From the NCBI GenBank assembly GCA_005406025.1, contig BGZK01000005.1, forward strand, positions 310,001 through 374,000: a stretch of DNA of 64,000 bases, in the 5' to 3' direction. Shown one piece after another: positions 46,906-59,559 of this stretch (its first letter is position 1; each line of letters opens with the position of its first letter). The notes beneath the pieces are model-generated. The model made no database searches and had not been told where the DNA came from. It worked only from the letters and a program-made list of their open reading frames with translations. Source of the stretch: Eumeta japonica. Its lineage: Eukaryota > Arthropoda > Insecta > Lepidoptera > Psychidae. The position numbers and the translations under genes are program-made.

Positions 46906-47630
46906 AAAAAACTGGCCAAGAGCATGTCGGACCAAGCTCATTATAGCGTTCCGAAGCCTTTATTACAAAGAAATGCACTATAGGTGAAAGAAGTACCTAC
47001 GTCGTTACACATTTTCGATATTTCAGGCACACATTAGTTATAAGCACTTTAGTCGCCTGTAACTATAATACCGAGTAGGAATGTCGACTATTACTATTAA
47101 ATTAGTACAAAATAAAGTGCATCAGCAAAAAGAGCGTATCTTCATGGTCCTTGCGTCCTTTTGTTGAGAAGCTCAGTTTTTCAGCAATAACTCAAAAACA
47201 ATATATCGGATCATGTTCAAAATAATTTTCATTGAAACTGTTGGAACATACAGTTTAGAAATAAAAGGGGGACCTTTTCTGCTACTTTCGGAGCTATTAT
47301 TTCCGAAATTATTCACGCAAAAAGAAAAATTGCTTAAAAACCTTAAAGTGTTTCTAAAATATCTGTTAAAATATTTGATGTTGACGTTTGCTGAAAAGTA
47401 AATTTCTCAGCTTTTATTACATGTGTGGAGTGCCTGCCCTAGAAATATTTATTTTTGTTATTTTACCACCAAATTAAGTAGCGGCTCATACAAGACACCT
47501 ACACAATAAATTTCATCGATATACGTTTTGTAGTATTTGAGTAAAATGCTTGTGACATACGGACGGACAGACGAACATTACGAAATTGTAAGGGTTCCGT
47601 TTTTACCACTCTGGTTCGGGACCCTAAAAA
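46906..47630 (+). repeat. 0.7 kb interspersed repeat, copy B (near full length)
   Basis: Starts CTGGCCAAGAGCATGTCGGA and ends GGGTTCCGTTTTTACCACTC + TGGTTCGGGACCCTAA. Ordered shared blocks with copies A and C: ATTACAAAGAAATGCACTA, GCACTTTAGTCGCCTGTAAC, CCTTTTGTTGAGAAG, CTAGAAATATTTATTTTTGT, GTGACATACGGACGGACAG. Open frames overlapping it are incidental. Confidence 0.8.
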
Positions 47631-49199
47631 CGTATATACAATTCGCATCAAAACGCTTAGACATACCCCCTAGAAGAGTTAGTTTAACCTTTACGATTGT
47701 GTTGTTTACGCAGTTGCGTGCGCGACGGCAATTCCAAATGGAAAAATGTTCCTATCTATCATTCTGTACGTATCGATGCTTACATAAGCACGTCTACGTA
47801 CGGACAGTTTTGCTAAAACAATTTTCTCGTATATCACGTTACTCATTGGGATGTGATCTCGTAACCGAATTGGAACACGTACTGAAGTAACTTTCAGGAA
47901 TGTTCCGAGTTTATGAAATTGTTATTTATTTTTTACTCCGTTAATAAAAAAAAAACAGGGAATTGTATTTGAGAAACAATAAATCAATTATGTTACTTTC
48001 ATAAATAGAAAACGTTCAGCAATATTTGTGTCGTTAATAAACGGGTTTTTAATTTCATTGCTTTTACAAATATACGACGAACCACCTTTAAGCAAGGAGA
48101 GTCATAGTATCCATACAGGCCGTTGTACCCATACGCACCCCAACACGCAACGGACTGCTACGGGTCACAATACCCATAGTGGCTAATTTCATGGTGGACA
48201 ATGGGCCACTATGGGTCGGTCTCGTTTCTTGTAAGACTCTGCTAATCCGTGCAATCGTTCGAATTACGTCTCTTTGTTTTTCTATTCTGTTGACAACCCT
48301 TAAAAGTAGAGACCTTAGAATCCATTGCCGTCAATCTGGTATAAAAGTGGTCGACAATTTTCAGTGGTGTATACTGAAAGTATCTTTTTTATTTGTGAAG
48401 AGACGCAATATAAAATAATATGTGAATATTAAAAAATATGCATATAAAATATATGAATATTATAAGCTGAAAATTAGACAGAGAATCAGGCAACCCTAAC
48501 GTCGTCGTGTTATAGAGCCGTTTAGGAAGTATATTAAACTCGGTCTTCTTTTCCTTAAACTGATGGCTAATAATCGGTTTACAATTTGATTTAATAAATG
48601 TGGTGTCACTTTTTATTATCAATTCTGAACTCGCATATTTAAATATTTATTCGACAAAATATATTTTTAACAAGGTTCGCCTAATCTATTTATTTTCTTC
48701 CAAGAATAATAAAAAAACCGTACGCTCTGTTTCGCCCACTACGAATTATTCTCAGTTTTTAAAGCAAATATTTCATTATGGATTTTTTAAACTTATCCTC
48801 CATTAATCGTCGTAATGAAATATTGAAATGTCAATTTCAATATCACGAAATGGCGTTAACCTAAAATCTATAATAATCCATTTCAGTATTACGGCATATT
48901 GCGATATCGTAGACGTTACGATGCCGATCCGACGTGTACGTATCTGTAAATGCCGCTAAAGGACCGACAGTCGTAGTACAATCGAACACAAACCATAATT
49001 ATATATACACGCGTTCACTGAATACGCCTTCGACGTTCGATGAATAATGGATCTTTGAATAAAAATCGATTTCGATGTTCCACGCACAAGGCCGCCGGCC
49101 CCGTGCGGCGACAACCGACTCTCTTTCGTGGGCCATAATATTAGATACGTTCAATATCCTTGCTTCGTATACGATTCGGGTCGTGATTATATTCTAATC
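47631..49199. other. No gene recognised; short inverted repeat and GC patch inside
   Basis: 47,640-47,890 stays open on the plus strand as a continuation of repeat sequence, with no domain. 48,890-49,150 has a GC-rich patch (AAGGCCGCCGGCCCCGTGCG) without a frame. Confidence 0.35.
48172..48216. repeat. Perfect 12-nt inverted repeat, 21-nt spacer
   Basis: ACCCATAGTGGC (48172-48183) and GCCACTATGGGT (48205-48216). Further ACCCATACGC and GGTCAC copies lie just upstream. Confidence 0.8.
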
Positions 49200-49320
49200 A
49201 ATTAATAATAATAATAATATTTTATTTGCAACAATAAGCTGTTTACGAACAATTTATTAAGAGCTTCCCACAGAATGAAGCACTTGTGGGCATTTCCAAC
49301 AAACAGTCAATATTTAGATA
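49200..49320 (-). repeat. LINE 3' end with (ATT)n tail
   Basis: The minus strand reads TGCCCACAAGTGCTTCATTC, TGTGGGAAGCTCTTAATAAA, then GCAAATAAAATATTATTATT + ATTATT. A polyadenylation-like signal next to a short tandem tail is typical of non-LTR 3' ends. The family is not identified. Confidence 0.5.
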
Positions 49321-50602
49321 CATATTTTAAGTAATGTCATCAATAATTTATGTCACTTTGTTGTTGTTATTTATTATCAATAACATAGAAACAATACACC
49401 TTAAAATCACTTCAAGAGATGTCGCTACGAAGCAACGTTTAGAATTTTATTATCTCGCTTATCCGGGAAAGAGTAAAGAGGATATACTCGAATTACAAAA
49501 TGTTATTAAACTACAAATATTTAAATGTATAAATTTATACAATGGTGTGTATAAGAGTATATAAACAATTACACTTATATACTCACCCAATGCGAGAGCC
49601 CAATACGATTGGTGTTAACATCAAAATGGCTCTAGATCCCCGTAATTTCACTAAGTTACCGAAATAGTCTTTAGAAACTGGATGAGATTATGGTTTCTAC
49701 ACATTTATACAGCAATTATTTAGTAAATTTTAGTAAACTGTTCTTATAAAATGAGAAATATCCCAAATTATATATTCAATCTGATTTTGTTTACTGATAT
49801 AATGATGTTAATTTAATTAACTTAAAATTGTAGCATTTTAAAACAGCTAATACTGGTAACAAATTACTGTTATCAACTGATTGTAATTATTACTTAAACT
49901 TCTAATAGTAATTAACTATTAAAAGTCACTAATTTATTAATGAATTCGAAAAACGACCGTTTTCTGCTTTCCACATATCTAATTCTGATTATTTTCGATC
50001 CAATTAATTAACTGATTCATTTGTATATAGGAAAATCCTCTTTTTATTGTAATCGATTGGGGAATGCAATACTTTTTTTTATGAGGTTCCATCACAATCA
50101 TAAATTTCGAGTTCCCGTGCAAACCTTTCGCTGTGGAACCACTAGAAATCACCGCGAGGGGGCGATCGAAGGCGTTAATAACAGCACCTATAAGTTTACT
50201 TCAACGGGAGAGAAGTGGCAATGAATCTATATAACTTCACCCAGAAGGGCCTTAACTTAGACAAATGGGGTGACCCGGGAAAAATAACTGATTTCACCTT
50301 CTTATCCCTTATCCCCTTAAGAGTTGGCCTTGGCACCTGAATTGGAAGGTCCGAATTTGATGCTTGCAGAATGACAGAGAAAGTAAGAAGAAAAATTAAA
50401 CAGTGAAACATTCGTAGGACGAGGTGTTCTAAGTTAGAGCAAAAAATTATTATTTTTTTCTTTTCAACAATATTAATATCATATGTTGCATATGTATGAT
50501 CAACTCATTTTGTGTATAACAAAATGTTTTATTTGACAGTAGTTCAAAAAATTGTCAAGTGCGAGCCGAAGTCATCCGATTGGTAGCTTCGTACTAATTA
50601 TT
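49321..50602. other. No gene recognised
   Basis: A 76-codon open stretch (49,334-49,564) starts with a signal-peptide-like hydrophobic run, but there is nothing else to support it. The rest is AT-rich. Confidence 0.3.
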
Positions 50603-50676
50603 TTTTTTTGCCTATGATAAATATATTTTGGTGCATGTTTTACGTACATCGAAATTTATTATCATAGGCAAAAAAA
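50603..50676. repeat. Hairpin, 18-nt perfect arms, 38-nt loop
   Basis: TTTTTTTGCCTATGATAA (50603-50620) pairs with TTATCATAGGCAAAAAAA (50659-50676). It may be a MITE remnant. Confidence 0.8.
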
Positions 50677-50679
50677 TTA

Positions 50680-50890
50680 AGGACGGAACATGTCCTTATT
50701 GCATGACGGAAGGGTGGACAAGGGGTGTCCTAGAAAATCTTATACGGTCCAAATTGATATCATTTCAGAAAAGAATACTTTGAAGCACCCAGAATGGTGA
50801 GCTTACATAACACGATTAATGAATCCCAAGAGAGGTACTAAAAATGTGGAGATCTGCGGTCTCTATCTACCCCTCTGAATAATAGGCGTA
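50680..50890 (+). pseudogene. RTE-like LINE C-terminal fragment, eroded
   Basis: GGGTGGACAAGGGGTGTCCTAGAAAATCTTATACG corresponds to the 'GKGRPRKSY' block and GAGATCTGCGG...CTATCTACCCCTCTGAATAATAGGCG to the terminal 'SAYPSG' block seen at 0.97 and 23.3 kb. The frame is broken. Recognition depends on block order rather than on continuous similarity. Confidence 0.4.
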
Positions 50891-52504
50891 AACTAAAAGG
50901 AAGATGAAAAAATAATTAAACACTAACGAAAATTGGTAAAACTTGCAATACTTAGTTAATTGGCAGCGGCCCGAGGCCGGTCAGCGACAGGGGGTCTCGT
51001 TTTCAGACTAGTCATCGATCCCATTTGCAGCAAATCGCACGCTACTCTTACTGTTTCTATAAAAGCTTAAAACCTGACTTCTCTCTGATCTAATGGCCGG
51101 ATAAATTCTAGATTAAATGATATATATATATATATACATTGTCCGACGACAAAATAAAACCAATAACAATTTATTTTTATTATTTACGTATTTACTGTAA
51201 TATTTTTCAGTTTTATTTCTAGAAATAAAGTGAAATGAAAATCGCTGCTCGGTGATTTTCATTTTTTTTTTGTAGACCTCTTTTAAGGTTTTCGTTGAAC
51301 ACCAAATTATATGAAAATGATACATCGGCATTGTTTTTTTGTTTCCAATTTCACGCCAACACAACTAATACCCGAAACGAGAATTAACTTTCCAATACCT
51401 CACTATTTCATTTTCTTCACTTACAAATAGACCGATAAAGAGATAAGCACAGTAATTATTTTGTTACGTAACACTAAAAAATGCTTTAATATCGGTCAAT
51501 GTTATAATAGGGTATAAAGTAAGTTTTATATTTTAATACAAAAAATAATGTATATAAAGACCGGCCTAGGTGCGAGACGAATTTCCGCGTCTAGGGTTGT
51601 GTACCAACGAACTTAACGACGTATTATTCTTAATTATTGTTTTAAATAAAACTAATATCGCATAATTCGTTAAATATTTTAAAAAAATAATCTAAAATAC
51701 TAAGAGTATAAATATGTATATATATATAAGGGTAAGGGTCCATTGTATTAAAATCCACACGCATCTATCTCCATACAGCCTGGTGTCGAGATTGTCACTA
51801 TTATAATAACTGAAAATTATGAATACTAAAATCATTTGTAAACAGACTTTGTCTAAAATAATTTTCGTTGAACTTATTTATAAGGCTCTACATAGTTCAA
51901 AAGATAGAGCGGGACACGAATTTAGCAATGTTGGAAGTCGATAAGCCGCAAAATGTGTTATATCTCAGAGGGAAACCCACTTAAAAACCTAGAACGCATT
52001 TTGAAATATCCATTCGATGACACCCTTCACAACGGAGTCCGTCGAAAAAAAATCTAAGAAGGAATGCTATCCCCTTTATATCGTTTTCTATTATAATTTA
52101 ATTACAGAATTGTTTGGAGATTTACAGGGAACGCCAACCTGTACAATTTCATCACCAACTACAAGAAATAGCAGAATCATAATGCTGTGACATACAAACC
52201 GGTTAGGAGGACAAAGAGAAATTATAAGAGTTACTTTTTTGCTGCACAACCCTAAAGAGGGTGATTACCAAAGTAATTACCTCTCGCGCCGCCGTACACG
52301 CTTCTTCCTAAGATCTGTACTTATAGGAATGTTCGTTTGCCAATCTGTCACTGTATGCGAGTGTTAGTATTTAGAAGGTTTTCTTTTCGTATAGCATTGC
52401 GAATGGAATACATGACTGGAATATGGAATACATGACCGGCTGGTAAACCCTCCACACACTGCACTAAATATGGATTTATGACTACCAATATCAAGGATTG
52501 ACCA
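50891..52504. other. No gene recognised
   Basis: AT-rich, with (TA) tracts near 51,120-51,136 and 51,716-51,728. At 52,398-52,437 GGAATACATGAC is repeated with an offset of 22 bp. No coding signal is seen. Confidence 0.4.
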
Positions 52505-52695
52505 CGATCATTGTCCACAATGTGATGACAACGCCCGGGGCGAAGTCTTAAAACGTGTTCTCCGAGACACAATGTGCATGATTTAATTCGACACGAGTTA
52601 AGGACTCATTAGTCATTACATCCATGCCCGTGATCGAACCCGATAACTTATGGTTGGTAGGCGACGTTCGTAACCGCTGAACTACAGCCGCCCCA
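52505..52695 (-). repeat. tRNA-derived SINE, copy 1
   Basis: The minus strand begins GGCGGCTGTAGTTCAGCGGT and has an A box TAGTTCAGCGG (52,684-52,674) and a B box GGTTCGATCAC (52,640-52,630), at tRNA-like spacing. Downstream it reads CTCGGAGAACACGTTTTAAG, shared with the copies at 59.6 and 61.6 kb. SINEs of this type are transcribed by RNA polymerase III and mobilised by a partner LINE. I compare it with the lepidopteran Metulj type from memory only. Confidence 0.7.
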
Positions 52696-52964
52696 ACACT
52701 AATGAAGTAGCCATTACAGCCTTCAATTTCCTCATTAGAGTCGAGTTCTTTCAGCCGGAGTTTCCTCATAGTTTTTTCATAAGGATCTACCATCTTGTTA
52801 CCACCGTTTAGAAACTATGCTAGGATATCATCTTCGAGATGAAGGAATAGGAGACGGATTTTGTCTTAATGTTAGTTTATTTTATTTATACATAATTGTA
52901 TCGAATTGTCACATTTACCATATAACTAACTGTTTCATAACCATTTCGCTGTACGTAAAATCAT
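52696..52964. other. Nothing recognised
   Basis: Short stretch between SINE and periodic array. No signal. Confidence 0.4.
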
Positions 52965-53065
52965 CATTTCCGGTCTTGATCCCGCTGTCGGTGTCGATCC
53001 CAATACGCGTCTTCGCGTCGTGCCGGGCCCCGATGCCTGTCTCGGTCCCGCCTTGTACGTCACGG
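52965..53065. repeat. Decayed 6-bp-periodic array, locus 4
   Basis: In register: CCGGTC TTGATC CCGCTG TCGGTG TCGATC CCAATA CGCGTC TTCGCG TCGTGC CGGGCC CCGATG CCTGTC TCGGTC CCGCCT. The YCGRTC theme is the GC-rich counterpart of the 25.6 kb array. Confidence 0.5.
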
Positions 53066-54289
53066 CTATTTTTCTAGTATTCGTAAATTTTTTTTTATCA
53101 AAAAGTGACCTGTACCGTATTCCATGAAACAATCTACATCAAAGCAAAATTTGAATACGATCCGTTGAGAAGTTTTCGGAAATAAGTTCCGACAAACGGA
53201 TAGAACAACACTCATTTTTATTATATGTATAGATTAATAACGATAAAAACTTAGGTATATTTAAAACGAAAATTATCACTCTCAAATCTCGACTGGACGA
53301 CAGGCGAGTCGCACTGAAGTGCCTCTGAAGCGACCGAGATGAGATTGTCAAGAGTTAGGAAAGGTGTTGAGAGGATTCCAAGTATTGTGAGATATTCGAT
53401 CTTAGGCTATGTGATGCCGACACTCGGGTCCCGAGCATGAGTCGTCACGTATTGTCCTCTACATTGAGCGTCTTTTGATTTAGACCGACAAGTAACTATG
53501 GATGTCCCGCTACTTCTAAACGATATTTACATTCAAAATGTTCTTTTGATCGCTTCATCGCTCTGACGTCATAAGCTCTGAGTCTATATGAATAATTGTG
53601 TCAATAGATACATATGGGCAAAGACTGCATGGAGTTAAAAAAAATTAAAAATTTTTAACGAAATTGCAAAAATGTATGTTTTTAGAGTTTCTCAAGGGCT
53701 CTCTTAAACCTTTTTAATAATCACCTATTTTAAGTACCCAATTTTTGTTTTTTGAAGGTTGACACAATATTTGGAGCGCTTCTGTAAATTTTTGAAAATA
53801 ATGAAAATTTTTGGAATAGCATTTTTTTAATCGGTTCTTTCAAAACCTGCGACTTCCATAGAATATAAAGTGGAGTACTGATATTGAGTTATATTGACTA
53901 AAAACCTTAATTTTTACAATGAAACACACGGTTTTTTGGAATTAATAAATAAATAATGTTTTTAACTAGGAACGATATATGATTTATGTAAACCTAATTC
54001 AAAAATATTGTTTTAGGGGCGATTCTTGTTTTTTTCTTTTATCGTATTTATTTCGTTATCGAAATCATTTTCAATGCACCCAAAGGTACTTTAGGTCTAT
54101 TGCTTATTGTTCGTAAAGGAAACACGGTAAAAATGTAAGTAAAATTCACTCTATAATTGATATGTAACAACCGACGCTTTTTCCCCTTAACCTTTCAAAC
54201 GAACTCAATGGGAATAATATTTTCAATAAATGTCGGTATTACGTAATTTCGAGCTAACTTGCAGTCGGTGATCACACGTTGTCATTGGA
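53066..54289. other. No gene recognised
   Basis: Balanced at 53,270-53,590, AT-rich after. No frame, RNA or repeat was recognised. Confidence 0.4.
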
Positions 54290-55090
54290 CTTGTCAGAAC
54301 AAATCATACGAGCTCAAACTTGAGGAGTTTCCTAGTAGCAATGAAACCCCTTGTCATTAAGTATATTATATACATACTTATACATTTTGTATGAGGCTAA
54401 ACTGTAAAAGTCACTAGTTGCAATTGAAGAGTTATATTTTCCACCTTTCAGCTCCACCATCATCTGATGAACATAAACTCGAAGGCTTTACTTGTAAACA
54501 ATGAAAAGTTCCACTTTCCAATTTAAGGCTCCATCATCAGATCCCCGTCACTGTGTATAATTATAAGCCTAGTCAAAACAAATTTAAAGTTCAAATTAGA
54601 GGCGTTAACTAGCAACTATTGAAGAGTTTCGCTATGCACTTTCTGGCTTCATGATCAGATCGGATCAATGATACCATATTGTTATACTATCATCCAATCC
54701 TAGTATATGTGCAAAATTTCAGACTATCCAGACATCTAGAAGAGGGTGAAGATTAATTTTAGATATTCCGTTACATAGACAGATACATGCAGCTAAAAAA
54801 GTATTAAAATGTAAAATTACGCTGTTCAGAGAGCGAACTGTGACCACACGACTGCAATCATTTGAGGTCAAATTGTAAAATGACAGTGGTGCCATCTCCT
54901 GGAACAATTTTTTTATATCGAATTTTTAAGAGGATTTTATTATCCGACTTCTAGCTTTAAATGTTTTACTGTAGTTCGAAACAAGCAAATATACAAAACT
55001 TCAAGTAAATCAAATAGTATGAAACAATTTAAAAATCGATTAAGATATTCCACCCTAATAATCGTACAGAAAGAAAGAATTATAAAAAGG
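54290..55090 (+). repeat. Dispersed repeat with internal tandem units
   Basis: Four diverged units each carry a 'gaagagtt(t).cactttc..gctccatcatcagatc' core, at about 54,320-54,345 (partial), 54,425-54,470, 54,500-54,545 and 54,615-54,662. Then follow TATATGTGCAAAATTTCAGA and, near 55,000-55,050, CAAATATACAAAACTTCAAG. This layout matches my memory of a lepidopteran repeat with a variable number of internal units. It is non-coding. Confidence 0.5.
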
Positions 55091-57259
55091 ATGTTATAAA
55101 CATAAAGAATAATTCACTCAATCCGAACCTAAGTTCGTAGTATGGACAATTTTTTCTAATACTAACAAAAGTAGAATTTATTTTTCCGCACAAGCTGATA
55201 TAATTTTAGGCAAACGAATTTAATAATAAATGAATTCTCCATATCTCGTTTTAATATAAACGCAAAATCGCTTAAATTAACCGGTGGGCGTTTTCATTTG
55301 AAATGTTTCCGAAGTGATGTGAATTATAAAACGAGTTTACTACAAAAATATAGTCTTAAGGTCACGCAGAAATACGAAATGGTGGAAAAAAAAGAATTAA
55401 AAAAATTCAACGCATAAGCAAAATTAAATAAGCTCGACATTAGATTTCCAAAGAGATCAAAATATATTTCCCGTTGGGCGAAAGTTAAGTAATGAATAAT
55501 AACAAAGTTCAAATTAACTTATGTAATCAATTAGTCAAGGGAAATAGCTCTTACTAAATTTGAGTTTATAATAAAACTTATAAATTCCATTATTATATTA
55601 TTTTAAGTTATATATATATACAATTTCTGATTTCTCCAAGAAAATGAACCGTCACAGTAATCATTCGGTTATATAAATTCTAATAGCGATACACTGCCAA
55701 AGAAAAAACTTACTACAAACAGACGGACGGGTGCCTCTTTCCAGCTAACGAAAGTGAATTTAAAAAAAAATCGATCGACAAATATCAGATATTACATAAA
55801 ATATAGAACATACATATATATGGAATATAAAGTAAAAGAGATATCCAAAAAATATATCCTCGTTCAACGGTGCGATTCCGTGAAAGCAATCGCTAGAGGC
55901 GCTGAAAACTTTATGAAACATCCAATCTGTGCGACGAACCCTGACCTTTCGTGAACTAGCCGAAAGGTTTTACTATTGAAATCAACGAGCGCTTATTATA
56001 AGACTTTAAGGCTTTTCCGTATGAATTTTGTATTTAAGTGTTACCTAAGCTACTTACCACTCGTTATTGTGATTTGTTAACTTTTTACCGTGACTTTGAA
56101 CATTTAATAATTGCATCTCTCGTCATTTTCATTTACAGAACAACACCTTTTTGGAATTTGGAGTTTTGCACGAAATGAATTAATAGAGATTTCTTTCGTA
56201 ATTCCATAAAATATTTACAAATTGTATCAGCATAGTAAATAGTATAATACTTTGAAAGAAATGCGACTTGATAACTTGTCTTTTAAGTAAATTCTGATCC
56301 TAAAACTTGCAATTTCAAAGAAACAAGAATTAACGTTAACGATAATCATTTTTAAGTCAATATTTTTAATTAAACTATTAATCAAATAAACTTTCAATAG
56401 GACAATCCAGGATTAGGACAACTACGGCAAAACTATACGATATGATTTCTTTTCATAATATTATTTACCGTTATTACGTATAATATATATAATATTTACT
56501 AATATTTGAAAATTTATCATCGGGCATATGTTATTGAATTATTTTTTTTCTATCGTAATGTTATTAGAAATTCAAATCGTCGTAAAATCAATTATAATTC
56601 TTATTTTGTTTACAGAATGTAACTCTCAACTTCTAGATAAAGAACAATATAAATGTAGGTAATACTCTCAATAATAATTAATACGTATAATAAAAATAAA
56701 TAGCACTATTAACATACAGAGTATAAATAAGAGGCAAGACATAAAGCAAGTGTACGAGGGTTGGATTTTTTTATTAATTTGCTCTCATTAAAAATTAAAA
56801 TCGTATCGCCATAAAACTTTTAAAATAATTACTGATATTTTTGAGATAATTATATAAAGTGAAACAAGTAACATGATTCAGTATTAAGAGAATTCGTGGT
56901 TACCGAACAGAGGTATTGACTCCGAAGATCAAACTTGGACAAACAGAATTGTACAATAATCATTAGAGCTTTCGCTGTACTTACTTACATTAAATACCTA
57001 GTATTATCACATCTCCACTAATGTATATATCATATCAAATAAAAAAATAATTCAAATATTTAATAATGTCTGTTTACGTCATATTAATAGAGATTATAAA
57101 TTGCATAATTTATAGGTAGTGCTATGTTAACTTAAGTAAAATTTGTATTTAATATCTTTATATCGTATGAAAGAAATTTTAGATGCGAATGCATTGTAAC
57201 AAACGCCGTATGCATTTCAATTGCAAAAGGAGCTTTCAAATCTTCATCCAAATCTACGT
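55091..57259. other. AT-rich, nothing recognised
   Basis: Very AT-rich. Short open stretches have no domain. No repeat family was recognised. Confidence 0.4.
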
Positions 57260-57835
57260 ATTACCCGTTCCCGCCATTTCTAGAGCGACATCGACACAAC
57301 CACACGCCGGTCGCGATGCACAAGCTATTTTCGTAAAGATCGCGACAGCCATCGAAATCGCCACCGTGCGACCGCTGAAACAGGCTGGGATATTAAAAAC
57401 ATAGGCTTTCAACGTGAAGCAGGTAAACATGGAAATCGGTTTCCATTATGCAACTAGGTCATACATACTATCGTTCGGCCCGCTGAAAATGTATGTATAA
57501 AAATGTGCACTCATACACACGGGCTACACTTTCACACGGTCTCGTCTGTACGTGCGGGCAGGAGCGGGCTGGTTCTGTGTACGGTACGTTTTGATGAGAA
57601 ATAATTTTTGCTCGTGCCGCCGGACGCTATACGGGCCGCGCGACCGCTCGCCCCCGCCGACTGTGCGATACTACCGTAGTAGACCTGGAAGGCTTAGCTG
57701 GCCGAACCCTTCCCCGCCCTCACTCCTTTCAGCCCTCGAACGCCGGCCGTGACGATCTACGAAAGAGCTTTAAGCTCTACGACGCATCTGAAACGGTCGA
57801 CGACTCTAATACGTCGCGTACAAGGTGCATTTTGG
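57260..57835. promoter_or_regulatory. GC-rich island with a possible TATA box
   Basis: CpG-rich sequence (GTGCCGCCGGACGCTATACG; GCGCGACCGCTCGCCCCCGC) follows TATAAAAA at 57,496-57,503. Candidate splice donors CAAGGTGCAT (about 57,821) and CAGGTGACG (about 57,838) lie at its right end on the plus strand. This arrangement could be a promoter and non-coding first exon. No coding frame is convincing. Confidence 0.25.
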
Positions 57836-59139
57836 ACAGGTGACGGGAGAAGTTTGATACTCTTTATTATTAAGCGGATCTGCTAAATGCATGACGATGT
57901 TATTCGGTTCGAAAAGGTAATAATTCGACAACGCTTGTGAACCACTTTTGTGTCTATTGGTCTTTAGTATAAAGTCCAAAAAATAATAAACTCAACAACG
58001 AAACCTTGTGACGATTTTGAACAGCAACAGGACACTGTACACAAATGTCCGAATTCGATTACGTTATAATTGTAACGGTAAAGATTCTCCATAATGTGTC
58101 TTATTGCAAATAAACTAAGGGATAAATTCGTGTAATAACTTACGGTTTCGCGAATACTCTGTTTGCGTACCACATTTCATATTAGCCGGCACAAAACTCT
58201 CTTAGAATGCTTTGAGTAAAATAGACTTTGAGATTATAAGAATAAGGTTGGTTTTAAACACAATTACACCTGAAGAAAAATCGAAATTTAACACCGGCGG
58301 GACTGATATTAATGCCCGCGTAGATTTTGTCAAATGAGCTTCATAAGAACTGCATTTTCTTTAAAAAATGATCATGCATTAATTTTATAGGAACGCCGCA
58401 GATGGTTATGAAGGGTTCGGTATGCTAAATTGTGATGAGGAGTGCCGTCATGAGAGCCGTTGACGTTCGATAAAATACAGACTTTGATAATTAGGGAATT
58501 AAGGAGCGTTTAGTTCTTAGACCAAAATAGAGTTTCTCAAAACGTGTCCATATGCAACAAGTGAATCTTCTAAATTAATTTACGGCGTTGTATTGGTGGC
58601 CATGAATCTCAAGCAGTTACGTACAAGTAGAATGCAATCGAGAATTGAAAAAATAAATATCTTTCTATAAATATGTTGTACAGCAACTTTATAATATCAT
58701 TTTGAAATTGCATTTTACTCTAAACACTAATTCAAATTTCACACAAATTAATTTAGAACCATCCTATAAACCGATCAGATACATTCAATTTGTAACGTAT
58801 ATCTATCCCTTGCATCCAGCTCATTGCTATTACAAATCTTAAACGAGATAAATATAAAAAGCATAGTATATTTATAATTTAATTTCGATTAATTTTCGCA
58901 GATGTACAGTCAATCTCCGTAATCATGCTGTTTGATACCTTCCTGGTCGTAGCACCAATCGAGCTACGGCGTAGCGCGTAGCAGCTTAATTGCAATAGAT
59001 TTAATAAATGATGACTATATTTAAAAAAAATTCTATCCAAGTAACATTTGTTATATTTTTGGCATAACACAACTGATGTTTCACTACTCTGAAAATGGAT
59101 CATATTTTAAAAAAAATTACTATTCAGATTTTTTTTTTG
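57836..59139. other. No gene recognised
   Basis: AT-rich, with slightly mixed patches at 58,400-58,460 and 58,930-58,990. Nothing was recognised. Confidence 0.4.
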
Positions 59140-59375
59140 GCATTTGTAAGACACCAGAGACTAGACGGTCATCGCCGTCCATGGACACTCGCAAAGCTAG
59201 AGAAAACACCAGAGCGTTTTTGGCCTCTTGGGCAGTAAAAGGATATCTGATAGAGGGGTTACTGATGGAGGAGGCGAGGGGGACCACCGCCACTCACCGA
59301 AAACTGTTACTTCACGTCTGTATTCTGTGAGAGTGTGGTATCTTACCGTTTGAACAGTTTCATCCTGCAGCCAAG
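59140..59375 (+). repeat. Dispersed repeat, copy 4
   Basis: GGTCATCGCCGTCCATGGAC, ACTCGCAAAGCTAGAG, AACACCAGAGCGTTTTTGGC, GATGGAGGAGGCGAGGGGGA and CTGTTACTTCACGTCTGTAT follow the order of copy 1 at 0.27 kb. It then continues to GTTTCATCCTGCAGCCAAG. Confidence 0.65.
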
Positions 59376-59559
59376 TTTATAATAAAATTTTGTATATTTC
59401 CTGGCAAATTCATAGTACAAAATCTCGCGTTACCTCCACAGCACCGTAAATGAAAATTTAGTCCTCTGCTTCTATATAGTCCTATATAATCGATAATTCC
59501 AAAGATTCTAAATACATACTAACTTCAAAAATGATAATCGCTCACTCGTTCAGTGCGTG

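Noticed and set aside
47537..47890. A 117-codon plus-strand frame
   Set aside because: Its first third lies in the 3' end of repeat copy B; the remainder has no recognisable domain.
49334..49564. A 76-codon frame with a signal-peptide-like start
   Set aside because: AT-rich sequence readily produces Ile/Leu/Phe-rich starts. Nothing supports the rest of the frame, and it sits beside a LINE tail.
52630..52684. A possible functional tRNA gene
   Set aside because: A and B boxes are present, but the cloverleaf cannot be completed and SINE-specific sequence follows, so it is a SINE head.
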